Assembly: GCA_963676865.2 (NCBI GenBank) | Contig: CAXXSS010000001.1 | Location: forward strand, 1,550,001 to 1,614,000 | Length of the DNA stretch: 64,000 bases | Origin: JAAYUD01 sp963676865 | GTDB lineage: Bacteria; Bacteroidota; Bacteroidia; Bacteroidales; Bacteroidaceae | Direction of reading: 5' to 3' | Part shown: positions 27,136-36,871 of the stretch, piece by piece | Layout of the letters: each line of letters begins with the position of its first letter | Numbering within the stretch: the stretch's first letter is position 1 | Position numbers and translations under genes: made by a program | Notes under the pieces: model-generated | What the model was told of the DNA's origin: nothing | Databases searched by the model: none | What the model saw: the letters and a program-made list of their open reading frames with translations, nothing else

Positions 27136-27588
27136 ATGCGGCTAGTTATACAAAGAGTGACACAAGCGTCTGTAACTATTAATGAGAGAGTTAAATCGGA
27201 AATAAAAAGAGGGCTCCTCCTATTCGTAGGCATTGAAAATAGTGATGGTGCAGATGATATTGAATGGCTCTGTAAGAAAGTTATCAACCTTCGTATCTTT
27301 GATGATAACGAAGGTATAATGAACAGATCCGTGCTAGATATAAAGGGGGATATCCTGGTTATCAGCCAATTCACGCTTCATGCATCTACTAAAAAAGGCA
27401 ATAGACCATCTTATATCAAAGCAGCTAAAGGAGAGATATCTCAACCTCTTTATGAACTATTCTGCAAAAGATTGAGTGAAGAATTGGGAAAACAAATTGG
27501 TACGGGAGAATTCGGTGCAGACATGAAAGTAAAACTGTTGAACGATGGGCCAGTAACGATATTGATGGACACCAAAAATAAAGAATAA
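27136..27588 (+). CDS. dtd: D-aminoacyl-tRNA deacylase
   Basis: Dtd removes D-amino acids wrongly attached to tRNA. The start at 27136 (MRLVIQRVTQASV) gives the canonical 150 residues; the 13 upstream codons have no family match. Signature segments are SQFTLHASTKKGNRPSY and the Gly-cisPro-type motif NDGPVTI near the C-terminus. The next gene begins immediately after the stop, so the two are one operon. Confidence 0.96.
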   Translation: MRLVIQRVTQASVTINERVKSEIKRGLLLFVGIENSDGADDIEWLCKKVINLRIFDDNEGIMNRSVLDIKGDILVISQFTLHASTKKGNRPSYIKAAKGEISQPLYELFCKRLSEELGKQIGTGEFGADMKVKLLNDGPVTILMDTKNKE

Positions 27589-27912
27589 ATGACTATAGAA
27601 GAAGCACAAAAGGCTGTAGATGAATGGATTAAAACTTATGGAGTACGTTATTTCAATGAACTTACCAACATGGCCATATTGACCGAAGAAGTAGGAGAAA
27701 TGGCGCGAGTAATAGCTCGAAAATATGGCGAACAATCCTTCAAGAAAGGCGAAAAAGATAATCTTGAAGAAGAAGTTGCCGATGTCTTTTGGGTGCTCAT
27801 CTGCATTGCCAATCAAACAGGAATTGACCTGACCAAAGCACTGCAAAAAAGCATAGAGAAAAAGACAACGAGAGATAAAGAAAGACATATAAACAACAAT
27901 AAATTAAAATAA
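27589..27912 (+). CDS. MazG-like nucleotide pyrophosphohydrolase
   Basis: The 107-residue protein belongs to the all-alpha NTP pyrophosphatase superfamily. It has the metal-binding pattern EEVGEMARVIARKYG and, further on, LEEEVADVFWVLICIAN, giving the E-x2-E ... E-x3-D site. Such enzymes hydrolyse aberrant NTPs or dNTPs. It directly abuts dtd and lies 1 base before deoC, a housecleaning gene set. The precise substrate is unknown. Confidence 0.88.
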   Translation: MTIEEAQKAVDEWIKTYGVRYFNELTNMAILTEEVGEMARVIARKYGEQSFKKGEKDNLEEEVADVFWVLICIANQTGIDLTKALQKSIEKKTTRDKERHINNNKLK

Positions 27913-27913
27913 G

Positions 27914-28816
27914 ATGGAAGATAACCACGCAACAAAAAGTAAATATGAAGCAGTACTTGCTAAGTATAATACCACTGTAAATGATGAAGAGATTGCAAAG
28001 AAAGTAGCAGAAATCACGGAGAAAGAAGTCGCTAAAAATAATACTAAAGAAATTAAGAAGCTTCTCTTCAGCTGCATTGATCTGACAACATTGAGAAGTG
28101 AAGACAATGACAAAAGCGTGATGGAATTTGTAGAGAAAGTAAACAAATTTGATAACGATTATGCAGATCTTGACAATGTAGCTTCCATTTGTGTATATCC
28201 CAATTTTGCAGAAATTGTAAAAGATACATTAGAAGTTGACAACGTTGGAATAACTTGTGTTGCAGGAAGTTTTCCTTCTTCACAAACATTTATTGAAGTA
28301 AAAATTGCAGAAGTTGCAATGGCCATCATGAATGGTGCTGATGAAATAGATATCGTATTGCCCGTAGGCAAGTTCTTATGCAAAGACTATGAAGGAATAA
28401 GTGATGAAATTGGGGAGATTAAAGAATCGTGCAAAGAACATACGTTGAAAGTTATTCTTGAAACCGGTGCATTAAAGACAGGCTCTAACATCAAGAAAGC
28501 CTCTATCCTATCGATGTATAGCGGTGCGGACTTTATCAAAACCTCAACAGGCAAACAACAACCGGCAGCAACTCCCGAAGCAGCATACGTAATGTGCACA
28601 GCCATTAAAGAATATCATGAAAAGACAGGAAGAAAGATAGGCTTTAAACCGGCGGGAGGTATCAATACCGTAAAGGACGCTCTAACCTATTACAGCATTG
28701 TAAAGAACATATTAGGCGACGAATGGCTTAATAACAAGCTATTTAGACTAGGCACAAGTAGACTTGCAAACTTATTGCTATCTGAAATAGAAGGAGAAGA
28801 AATCAAATTCTTTTAA
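27914..28816 (+). CDS. deoC: Deoxyribose-phosphate aldolase
   Basis: DeoC splits deoxyribose-5-phosphate to acetaldehyde and glyceraldehyde-3-phosphate in deoxynucleoside breakdown. The 300-residue class I aldolase has the Schiff-base lysine in ADFIKTSTGK (K209) and the phosphate-site segment IGFKPAGGI with the second lysine. It is longer than the short form of about 220 residues because of an N-terminal helical extension of about 45 residues. It ends the mnmG-side operon and is followed by an inverted repeat that separates it from a convergent gene. Confidence 0.95.
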   Translation: MEDNHATKSKYEAVLAKYNTTVNDEEIAKKVAEITEKEVAKNNTKEIKKLLFSCIDLTTLRSEDNDKSVMEFVEKVNKFDNDYADLDNVASICVYPNFAEIVKDTLEVDNVGITCVAGSFPSSQTFIEVKIAEVAMAIMNGADEIDIVLPVGKFLCKDYEGISDEIGEIKESCKEHTLKVILETGALKTGSNIKKASILSMYSGADFIKTSTGKQQPAATPEAAYVMCTAIKEYHEKTGRKIGFKPAGGINTVKDALTYYSIVKNILGDEWLNNKLFRLGTSRLANLLLSEIEGEEIKFF

Positions 28817-28833
28817 TGAACAACATATATACA

Positions 28834-28921
28834 AAAGCATATCAAAAGCTTAGAAAGATTAACCTACCGCACCATCAAATACAGGTCGGAAACATAATGG
28901 AAAAGGCTTTTGATATGCTTT
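28834..28921. repeat. 16-bp perfect inverted repeat between convergent genes
   Basis: AAAGCATATCAAAAGC (28834-28849) and GCTTTTGATATGCTTT (28906-28921) are exact reverse complements with 56 bases between them. The pair lies between deoC and the convergent prenyl synthase gene. The long loop is unusual for an intrinsic terminator. It may end both transcripts, or form an RNA structure or a protein site. Confidence 0.7.
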
Positions 28922-28928
28922 CTGAAAC

Positions 28929-29903
28929 TTATAAATCGCGCTTAACAATATAATCCAAGTAACCTATTAGGGATTCTCTAATCTCGGTATCGGGCAACGC
29001 CATAAGCATATCAAATGCCTTGTTGCGGAATTCGTCCATACGATTTATAGCATATTCTATACCGCCATTTGTGCGAACCAATTCAACCAAGCGAGCTATT
29101 TCTTCCAGAGAAGCCACACCTTGCTTAATTCTAATAGCTACATCATGCGCCCATGATTCAGAAGAATTATTGAGAACATAAATGGCAGGCAATGTCAATT
29201 TGCCTTCAAGCATATCTTGATGAGTTGGTTTTCCAATCTCTTCGTCGTCATAATAGTCAAATATATCGTCGCGTATTTGAAAGCAAATACCCATCAGATC
29301 GCCTATTTCACGTGCAAACTCAGCATCTTCCTTACTTTCAGACACCGATAAAGAACCACACATGGCACAAGCAGAAAACAATGCAGCCGTTTTCTTCCTG
29401 ATCACCTGATAATAGTCTTCTTCCGAATAAACTTTCTTGCTGATATTATCCAACTGAAGCAATTCACCGTCAGATAAGTCACACCCCAACCTCGAAACAA
29501 CTTCGATAATATCCAAGTGAGAAGTCTTTGAAGCATAATTCAAACTCGTTGCCAATATATAATCTCCCGAAAGAACAGCTACACGATTATCGAAAATAGC
29601 ATTCACCGATTTCTGTCCCCTGCGCTCCTTGCTATCGTCCACAACATCATCATGAACAAGACTAGCCGTATGCAACAATTCTAATGACACAGCCGTATAT
29701 AGCGTCGATTGTTCTATTTTACCATGCAAACGAGCCATCAGCATAATAAGAATTGGACGCATCATCTTCCCCTTTTTACTTAAAATATGAGAAGATATAC
29801 GCTGCAATAAAGGGTTATCAGACTTCAGAGACAATTCAAATAATTTTCTGAATTCAAACAATTCTTGCTGTATAGGTTGCTGTATTTTCGATAGAATATC
29901 CAT
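28929..29903 (-). CDS. Polyprenyl diphosphate synthase (trans type)
   Basis: The enzyme elongates allylic diphosphates with isopentenyl diphosphate, probably for the menaquinone side chain. The 324-residue all-alpha protein has the first aspartate-rich motif in HDDVVDD (84-90) with following RRG, and the second in RDDIFDYYDD (about 211-220). The small residues before the first motif (HTASLV) allow a long chain. The exact chain length cannot be read from sequence. It is a single gene, divergent from polA and convergent with deoC. Confidence 0.92.
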   Translation of the reverse strand: MDILSKIQQPIQQELFEFRKLFELSLKSDNPLLQRISSHILSKKGKMMRPILIMLMARLHGKIEQSTLYTAVSLELLHTASLVHDDVVDDSKERRGQKSVNAIFDNRVAVLSGDYILATSLNYASKTSHLDIIEVVSRLGCDLSDGELLQLDNISKKVYSEEDYYQVIRKKTAALFSACAMCGSLSVSESKEDAEFAREIGDLMGICFQIRDDIFDYYDDEEIGKPTHQDMLEGKLTLPAIYVLNNSSESWAHDVAIRIKQGVASLEEIARLVELVRTNGGIEYAINRMDEFRNKAFDMLMALPDTEIRESLIGYLDYIVKRDL

Positions 29904-29989
29904 AATAATTTAATTACGATACAAAAATAGTAATAAAACCAATAATAAAGTATTTTTTCGTAATTTTACATGCAAAAAAACAGCTAATT

Positions 29990-32800
29990 ATGAGTTTCAA
30001 CAACAAACTTTTCCTTTTAGATGCGTATGCACTAATCTTCAGAGCATATTATGCAATGATCAGAAACCCACGAATCAACTCGAAGGGAATGAATACTTCA
30101 GCCATTCTAGGTTTTGTCAATATGCTCGAAGACGTACTAAAAAGAGAAGATCCTTCGCACATAGGCATTGCCTTCGACCCCGCAGGGCCTACCTTTCGCA
30201 AGGAAATGTACAAAGAATATAAAGCACAAAGAGAAGAAACTCCCGAAGATATCAGAAAATCCGTACCCATTATCAAAGATATCATAAACGCCTATCAGAT
30301 ACCCATACTCGAAGTAGCAGGTTATGAAGCAGATGATGTGATAGGAACATTATCGAATAAAGCTTCCAAACAAGGCATCGAAACATACATGCTGACACCC
30401 GATAAGGACTACGGACAATTGGTAAAAGAAAACGTATACATGTACCGTCCCAAAACAGGAGAAAAAGCATACGAGGTTCTCGGTATAGAAGAAATAAAAG
30501 AAAAATATCTAATCGACAGCCCCGACCAAGTAATAGACTTACTAGGACTAATGGGAGATGCAGCCGATAATATTCCCGGTTGCCCGGGAGTAGGAGAAAA
30601 GACCGCTCAGAAATTAATCGCCGAATTCGGAAGTATCGAAACTCTTCTCGAAAGATCAAGCGAATTAAAAGGAGCCATGAAAGCAAAAGTAGAAAACAAC
30701 AAAGAACAGATTAAGTTGTCGAAACTTCTTGCCACTATCAAAATAGATGTTCCCATCGAACTCGAGATGGACAAACTGAAAAGAGAAAGACCGGATGAGA
30801 AACAATTGAAATCTATCTTCGACGATTTAGAATTTCATGCACTCACCAAAAGAGTTCTTGCCGAAAATCAAACTCCCCCACCCTCTTTGTTTCAACCTTC
30901 CTTGTTCGACACTAAAAACAATACAGCTCAAGGCTCTTTGTTTGAAGAAATACCGAGCAATGGTACAGAATATTCAAACAATACCAATTATAGGAGATTA
31001 AAAACATCGGATATAATATACAAACTCATTGATACAAAAGAGAAAAGAGAAGAATTAATTAAATATTTAATTACAAGCAATTTTCTTAGTTTAGATACAG
31101 AAACAACAGGAACAGATCCTATCACCGCCGAATTGGTAGGATTGAGCTTCTCGATAAAAGAAAATGAAGCATTCTATGTGCCCATTCCAAGCGAAACAGA
31201 AAAAGCAATAAATATTGTTAATGAGCTTAAAGCACTCTATGAAAATCCAAAAACACTAAAAGTTGGGCAGAACATAAAATACGACTTACTAGTTCTTCAA
31301 AATTATGGCATCACATTGAAAGGAAAGATTTTCGACACAATGGTTGCACATTACGTTATCCAACCCGAACTCCATCACAACATGGACTATCTGGCCGAAA
31401 TATATCTCAACTATCAAACCGTACACATCGAAGAGCTGATAGGCGAAAAAGGGAAAAAGCAAAAAAACATGCGCGACTTGGAGCCCGAAGCTGTTTACGA
31501 ATATGCCTGCGAAGATGCAGACATCACATTGCAGCTAAAATACAAATTAGAAGAAGAACTAAAAAAGAACAACGACGAACAGCTTTTCTATGAAATAGAA
31601 ATGCCCCTCATTCCCGTATTGGCAAAATTGGAAAGCAACGGAGTTCTTGTCGACACCAAAGCGCTCAAACAACTATCGGTTGAGTTGACTGCCCAAATGG
31701 GTAAGATTGAAAAAGAGATTTACGAACTTGCAGGGACAGTATTCAATATTGCCTCGCCCAAACAAGTAGGAGAAGTGCTTTTCGAGAAATTAAAAGTAGT
31801 AGACAAAGCCAAGAAAACAAAAACAGGACAATATGTAACGTCAGAGGAAGTACTTGAGAACCTGAGGCATAAACATCCGGTTATTGAAAAGATATTAGAC
31901 TATCGCGGTCTTAAAAAGCTATTGAGTACCTACATCGACAACCTTCCCCTATTGATAAATCCTAAGACAGGACGCATCCATACTTCGTTCAACCAAACCG
32001 TAACATCTACCGGCCGACTAAGTTCTAGCAATCCGAACTTACAAAACATCCCCGTGCGCGACGAAGGAGGAAAAGAAATACGAAAAGCATTTATTGCCGA
32101 CGAAGGTTGCGAATTCTTCTCTGCCGACTACTCTCAGATAGAACTCAGAATAATGGCACACCTCAGCCAAGACGAAAACATGATCGAAGCCTTCAACAAT
32201 GGTTTTGACATTCATGCAGCAACAGCTGCCAAAATATACAAGATCCCTATCGAAGAAGTCAATTCCGATATGAGACGTAAAGCCAAGACTGCCAATTTCG
32301 GCATCATATACGGAATTTCTGCTTTTGGCCTTTCCGAAAGACTAACGATAGATCGTAAAGAGGCAAAAGAGCTAATCGACAATTACTTCATCACATTCCC
32401 ACAGGTCAGAACATACATCGATCAGAGCATCGCAACCGCTCGCGAGAGAGGATATGTAGAAACAATGTTCCACAGGAAACGCTTCTTACCGGATATCAAT
32501 TCTCACAATGCGATTGTCAGAGGATATGCCGAACGAAATGCTGTCAACGCACCAATACAAGGAAGTGCCGCCGATATTATCAAAGTAGCGATGGCCAAAA
32601 TTTTCGAAACTTTCGAAACCGAAAAACTTCGCTCCAAAATGATACTTCAGGTACACGATGAATTGAACTTCAGCGTCTATCCGGATGAAAAAGCACGAGT
32701 AGAACAAATCGTTATCAACGAGATGGAAGGAGCTTGCAAAATGTTAGTTCCACTCAAAGCAGACTGCGGTTGGGGACACAACTGGCTCGAAGCTCACTAA
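29990..32800 (+). CDS. polA: DNA polymerase I
   Basis: PolA fills gaps and removes primers. The 936-residue protein has three domains: a 5'-3' flap nuclease (1-about 300; FDPAGPTFRKEMY, EADDVIGTL), a 3'-5' exonuclease, and the polymerase. The exonuclease keeps its acidic residues in LSLDTETTG and YACEDADITL, so proofreading is probably active. The polymerase has DYSQIELRIMAHLS, KTANFGIIYGIS and VHDEL. It is preceded by a TAATTTTA sequence resembling a -7 element. Confidence 0.97.
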   Translation: MSFNNKLFLLDAYALIFRAYYAMIRNPRINSKGMNTSAILGFVNMLEDVLKREDPSHIGIAFDPAGPTFRKEMYKEYKAQREETPEDIRKSVPIIKDIINAYQIPILEVAGYEADDVIGTLSNKASKQGIETYMLTPDKDYGQLVKENVYMYRPKTGEKAYEVLGIEEIKEKYLIDSPDQVIDLLGLMGDAADNIPGCPGVGEKTAQKLIAEFGSIETLLERSSELKGAMKAKVENNKEQIKLSKLLATIKIDVPIELEMDKLKRERPDEKQLKSIFDDLEFHALTKRVLAENQTPPPSLFQPSLFDTKNNTAQGSLFEEIPSNGTEYSNNTNYRRLKTSDIIYKLIDTKEKREELIKYLITSNFLSLDTETTGTDPITAELVGLSFSIKENEAFYVPIPSETEKAINIVNELKALYENPKTLKVGQNIKYDLLVLQNYGITLKGKIFDTMVAHYVIQPELHHNMDYLAEIYLNYQTVHIEELIGEKGKKQKNMRDLEPEAVYEYACEDADITLQLKYKLEEELKKNNDEQLFYEIEMPLIPVLAKLESNGVLVDTKALKQLSVELTAQMGKIEKEIYELAGTVFNIASPKQVGEVLFEKLKVVDKAKKTKTGQYVTSEEVLENLRHKHPVIEKILDYRGLKKLLSTYIDNLPLLINPKTGRIHTSFNQTVTSTGRLSSSNPNLQNIPVRDEGGKEIRKAFIADEGCEFFSADYSQIELRIMAHLSQDENMIEAFNNGFDIHAATAAKIYKIPIEEVNSDMRRKAKTANFGIIYGISAFGLSERLTIDRKEAKELIDNYFITFPQVRTYIDQSIATARERGYVETMFHRKRFLPDINSHNAIVRGYAERNAVNAPIQGSAADIIKVAMAKIFETFETEKLRSKMILQVHDELNFSVYPDEKARVEQIVINEMEGACKMLVPLKADCGWGHNWLEAH

Positions 32801-32879
32801 ATTGTTGATAATATGTTGATAAATTATTAATTAATATTATTCTAATTCGGCTTTTAAGGCATAATATTCATCTTTTCAT

Positions 32880-32887
32880 TATCTTTG
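32880..32887 (+). promoter_or_regulatory. -7 element for the DUF2723 gene
   Basis: TATCTTTG matches TAnnTTTG, 33 bases before the ATG at 32920. No clear -33 box is present. Confidence 0.5.
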
Positions 32888-32919
32888 CGCCAAATTGTGT
32901 ATATCTTTTAACAAGTAAA

Positions 32920-35900
32920 TTGATGAGACAATACAAAAATGTAAACAACCTCATAGGTTGGATTACTTTTGCCATAGCGGCAACAGTCTATTGTATGACA
33001 ATAGAACCGACAGCCAGTTTCTGGGACTGTCCGGAGTTCATTACAACAGGATACAAACTTGAAATCGGGCACCCACCTGGAGCACCTTTCTTTATGCTTG
33101 TAGCTAATCTTTTCTCCCACTTCGCAAGCAGTGCCGAGACAGTAGCCAAAATGGTAAACTACATGAGTGCCCTCATGAGTGGTGCTACCATCTTATTCCT
33201 GTTCTGGACAATCACCCATTTGGTAAAGAAATTGGTTGTAAAAGATGAAGAGAATGCCACAATTTCCCAACTTATCACCATCATGGGCTCAGGTTTTGTC
33301 GGGGCGATGGCCTACACTTTCAGCGACACATTCTGGTTTAGTGCTGTCGAAGGGGAGGTTTATGCCTTCTCGTCCATGTTCACCGCCATGGTCTTTTGGC
33401 TGATACTCAAATGGGAAGATGTTGCCGACGAAGCCCACTCCGATAGATTCCTCATTCTCATTACCTATCTCACCGGCTTGAGTATTGGTGTGCACTTGCT
33501 CAATTTACTTTGTTTACCTGCCATTGTATTAGTATATTATTACAAGAAACGCCCCAATGCCAACGTCAAAGGATCTATTTTAGCACTTATCGCTTCCGTT
33601 GTATTGGTAGGCGTAGTACTATACGGTATCGTTCCGGGTGTCGTAAAAGTAGGCGGATGGTTCGAATTGCTGTTTGTCAATGGCTGTAATCTGCCATTCA
33701 ACACGGGTGTCGTTATCTACATTGCTGTCTTGGCGGGAGCGCTCATCTGGGCAACTTACGAAACGTTCCATTCCAAGAACCAGAGCCGAATGCGCTATGC
33801 TTTTGTGCTGACGGTAGCATTGTTGGGCATCCCATTCTATGGTCATGGCACCAATGCCATCATCATCGGCATCGTCATCATTGCCGGACTATTGATTTAT
33901 CTTTCACCCAAAATACAGAGCAAGCCCAAGTTCCGGGTTTCTGCCCGTGCACTGAACACAGCAGTTATTTGCTCTATGATGCTGGTTATCGGTTATTCGT
34001 CTTATGCTTTGATCGTTATTCGCTCGGTAGCCAATCCTCCGATGGATCAAAACTCTCCCGAAGATATTTTCACCTTGGGCGACTACTTAGGCCGCGAACA
34101 ATACGGAACCCGACCTCTATTTTACGGTCCGGCTTTCAGTTCGCGAGTTAAGTTTGCACAAGAAGGCGACTACCTCAAACCTGTAGAAGAGACTTCTGAC
34201 AAGAAGTGGATACGCAAAGAGAAGACTTCGCCCGGCGAAAAAGATTCTTATATTTCCATTCCCGGCGAAACGAGTTACGCGTACGAGCAAAACATGTTTT
34301 TCCCTCGAATGTACGGTGCCCAATATGCAGAGGGCTACAAACAATGGGCAAATATCAAAGGGTACGACGTCCCTTATACCGATCCACAGAGTGGCCAAAC
34401 GGTAATGGTAAATATGCCTACGCAATGGGAAAATCTTAAATTCTTCTTCTCCTACCAGCTCAACTTCATGTATTGGCGCTACTTTATGTGGAACTTTGTA
34501 GGCCGCCAAAACGACTTGGAAGGAAGCGGAGAGATAGAACATGGCAACTGGATTACTGGTTTCAAATTTATCGACCAATACTTGACAGGCAATCAAGAGC
34601 TGATGCCTAAAGATCTTCAAAACAATAAAGGACACAATGTGTTCTACGGTCTGCCGCTCTTGCTGGGTGTCATCGGACTGCTGTGGCAAGCTTATCGAGG
34701 GAAGAAAGGAGTGCAACAATTCTGGGTCGTCTTCTTCCTGTTCTTCATGACGGGTATTGCCATAGTGCTCTACCTCAACCAGACGCCGGGGCAACCTCGA
34801 GAGCGCGACTATGCCTATGCGGGTTCGTTCTACGCTTATGCCATTTGGATTGGAATGGGTGTGGCAGGCATTGTTCATCTGCTCAAGAGAGCAAAGATGA
34901 AAGAGCTTACCGCCGCCTCTTTGGCAGCCATCGCCTGTATTCTGATTCCTATACAAATGGCCGGTCAGACATGGGACGATCACGACCGCTCGGGAAGATA
35001 CGTTTGCCGCGACTTCGGGCACAACTACTTGATGTCCATGCAAGCCAAAGGCAACCCTATTATCTTCACCAATGGCGACAACGATACTTTCCCACTTTGG
35101 TACAACATGGATACCGAAGGCCTACGCACGGATGCCCGAGTTTGCAACCTCAGTTACTTGCAGACCGACTGGTACATCGATCAGATGAAACGTCCGGCAT
35201 ATACTTCGCCATCGTTGCCTATCAAATGGAAACGCATCGATTACGTTTCGGGAACAAACGAATATATCCAGATTGACCCGACCATCGGAAATCAAATCGA
35301 TTCTCTATATACCCATAGCCCCGAAGATGCTGCCAAATATAGAGCTGTACTGGGTGCAAATCCGAACGAGATAAACACGATCTTCAAGAACTGGGTTCAC
35401 AATCCGAACGACAACATGCACGTGATTCCCACCGATAGTATCATCATGAATGTCGACAAGAAAGCTGTAGAGCGCTCGGGCATGTGTATTCCAAAGGGAG
35501 CGACCATACCAGACAATATGGTAATCTCGTTGAAAGGGAAAAAGGCACTGTACAAGAGCGAACTGATGATGCTCGAGTTGCTGAAGAACAGCAATTGGAC
35601 TCGTCCGCTTTATATCGCTATCACCGTAGGTACCGAAAACCGTTTGGGCATGGACAATCACTTCATACAAGAAGGCCTTGCCTATCGCTTCACACCGTTC
35701 GACAATGCCAAAACAGGAGTCACTGTCGATACGAAGAAAATGTACGACAATATGATGCACAAATTCAGATATGGCGGCATCGACAAACGAGGCATCTATC
35801 TGGACGAAAACGTCATGAGAATGTGCTATACGCATCGAAGAGTATTCTCGCAACTCATTGTAGCATTAATGCAAGAAGGCCAGAAAACCAAAGCATTGGC

Positions 35901-36249
35901 TGCTCTCAATTATTGCGAAAAGGTGATACCCGAGTACAATATCCCTTATGATTTCCAAAACGGAGCTGTACAAATGGCCGAAGCTTACTATCAACTGGGC
36001 AAGCGCACCAACGCCGACCACATCATGCTGGCATTGGCATCCAAATCGGTAGAGTATCTCAATTGGTACCTATCAATGGGAATACAGCAGATTGCCGTTT
36101 CGGCGCAAGAGATAGAATACAATTTGGCCTTGCTCGACCAAGAAGTGAAGCTGATGAACAAATATAATTCTAACTTAAGCAAGCAGTACACCATGCAGCT
36201 AAATACCATATACAGCAAGTATGCCCGCTTCATGAAGTCTGCGCAGTAA
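32920..36249 (+). CDS. DUF2723 family large membrane protein (glycosyltransferase-C-like)
   Basis: This 1109-residue protein has an N-terminal DUF2723 region with about 10-12 membrane helices. Its start, ATVYCMTIEPTASFWDCPEF, carries the acidic pocket residues typical of the family, followed by GYKLEIGHPPGAPFFML. The fold is compared with protein O-mannosyltransferases, and a role in glycosylation of exported proteins is suspected for Bacteroidota. A soluble periplasmic part of about 400 residues follows and ends in helical, TPR-like repeats. It may use a lipid-linked sugar donor, but no activity is proven here. A polysaccharide deacetylase gene follows 7 bases later. Confidence 0.88.
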   Translation: MMRQYKNVNNLIGWITFAIAATVYCMTIEPTASFWDCPEFITTGYKLEIGHPPGAPFFMLVANLFSHFASSAETVAKMVNYMSALMSGATILFLFWTITHLVKKLVVKDEENATISQLITIMGSGFVGAMAYTFSDTFWFSAVEGEVYAFSSMFTAMVFWLILKWEDVADEAHSDRFLILITYLTGLSIGVHLLNLLCLPAIVLVYYYKKRPNANVKGSILALIASVVLVGVVLYGIVPGVVKVGGWFELLFVNGCNLPFNTGVVIYIAVLAGALIWATYETFHSKNQSRMRYAFVLTVALLGIPFYGHGTNAIIIGIVIIAGLLIYLSPKIQSKPKFRVSARALNTAVICSMMLVIGYSSYALIVIRSVANPPMDQNSPEDIFTLGDYLGREQYGTRPLFYGPAFSSRVKFAQEGDYLKPVEETSDKKWIRKEKTSPGEKDSYISIPGETSYAYEQNMFFPRMYGAQYAEGYKQWANIKGYDVPYTDPQSGQTVMVNMPTQWENLKFFFSYQLNFMYWRYFMWNFVGRQNDLEGSGEIEHGNWITGFKFIDQYLTGNQELMPKDLQNNKGHNVFYGLPLLLGVIGLLWQAYRGKKGVQQFWVVFFLFFMTGIAIVLYLNQTPGQPRERDYAYAGSFYAYAIWIGMGVAGIVHLLKRAKMKELTAASLAAIACILIPIQMAGQTWDDHDRSGRYVCRDFGHNYLMSMQAKGNPIIFTNGDNDTFPLWYNMDTEGLRTDARVCNLSYLQTDWYIDQMKRPAYTSPSLPIKWKRIDYVSGTNEYIQIDPTIGNQIDSLYTHSPEDAAKYRAVLGANPNEINTIFKNWVHNPNDNMHVIPTDSIIMNVDKKAVERSGMCIPKGATIPDNMVISLKGKKALYKSELMMLELLKNSNWTRPLYIAITVGTENRLGMDNHFIQEGLAYRFTPFDNAKTGVTVDTKKMYDNMMHKFRYGGIDKRGIYLDENVMRMCYTHRRVFSQLIVALMQEGQKTKALAALNYCEKVIPEYNIPYDFQNGAVQMAEAYYQLGKRTNADHIMLALASKSVEYLNWYLSMGIQQIAVSAQEIEYNLALLDQEVKLMNKYNSNLSKQYTMQLNTIYSKYARFMKSAQ

Positions 36250-36256
36250 ATAGAAA

Positions 36257-36871
36257 ATGCTTATAGAACAGCCACCGCGTATTTTTCGCGCGTTATACCC
36301 CTCTGCCATTTTCCGGAAGGACCCGAACGAGAAAGCAGTTTATCTGACTTTCGACGACGGTCCCATACCGGAGGTGACACCTTGGGTACTAGATTTGCTT
36401 GCGAAACATGGCATCTATGCCACTTTCTTTATGGTAGGCGACAATATTAGAAAATATCCCGAGACTTTTAAACAAGTCGTCGAAGCGGGACATCGCATCG
36501 GGAATCATACGTTCAACCATATTAAAGGGTTCGAACACTCTCGAAAGAGCTATTTAGCCAATACCAACAACGCAAATGAACTGATGCATACCGATTTGTT
36601 CAGGCCTCCACACGGCCATATGAGGATTGCACAATATTGGGAATTAAAGAAGTATTACAAAATTATCATGTGGGATTTGGTCACACGCGATTATAGTAAG
36701 AAACGCAATGGCCCCCAGGTTCTTCAGAACGTGAAACGATATGTGCGCAACGGCTCCATCATTACGTTCCACGATTCTCTCAAATCTTGGGACAACGGAA
36801 ATCTGCCATACGCGCTACCCAAAGCACTGGAATATCTCATAGCAGAAGGATACTCATTCAAAACCCTATGA
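36257..36871 (+). CDS. Polysaccharide deacetylase (NodB homology domain)
   Basis: The 204-residue protein has the carbohydrate esterase 4 fold. The metal/catalytic motif YLTFDDGP is at about residues 29-36 and the zinc ligands are in GNHTFNHIKG (H-x3-H). RPPHGH and a late HDSL follow. No signal peptide is evident at the N-terminus (MLIEQPPRIFRALYPSAIF), so location is uncertain. It overlaps queG by 4 bases (ATGA) and follows the DUF2723 gene closely, so the three are probably cotranscribed. Confidence 0.92.
   Translation: MLIEQPPRIFRALYPSAIFRKDPNEKAVYLTFDDGPIPEVTPWVLDLLAKHGIYATFFMVGDNIRKYPETFKQVVEAGHRIGNHTFNHIKGFEHSRKSYLANTNNANELMHTDLFRPPHGHMRIAQYWELKKYYKIIMWDLVTRDYSKKRNGPQVLQNVKRYVRNGSIITFHDSLKSWDNGNLPYALPKALEYLIAEGYSFKTL

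Noticed and set aside
28816..28953. Small plus-strand frame of 45 codons that begins in the deoC stop codon (TAATG)
   Set aside because: It overlaps the 16-bp inverted repeat and the end of the convergent prenyl synthase gene, and shows no recognisable domain.
29295..29310. Second parS-like sequence (TTTCACGTGCAAAC) inside the prenyl synthase gene
   Set aside because: Only about 12 of 16 positions match, one half of the palindrome is broken, and it is explained by coding sequence.
34117..35043. Long minus-strand frame of 308 codons opposite the DUF2723 gene
   Set aside because: It is a shadow of a well-supported gene in a GC-richer stretch, with no domain.
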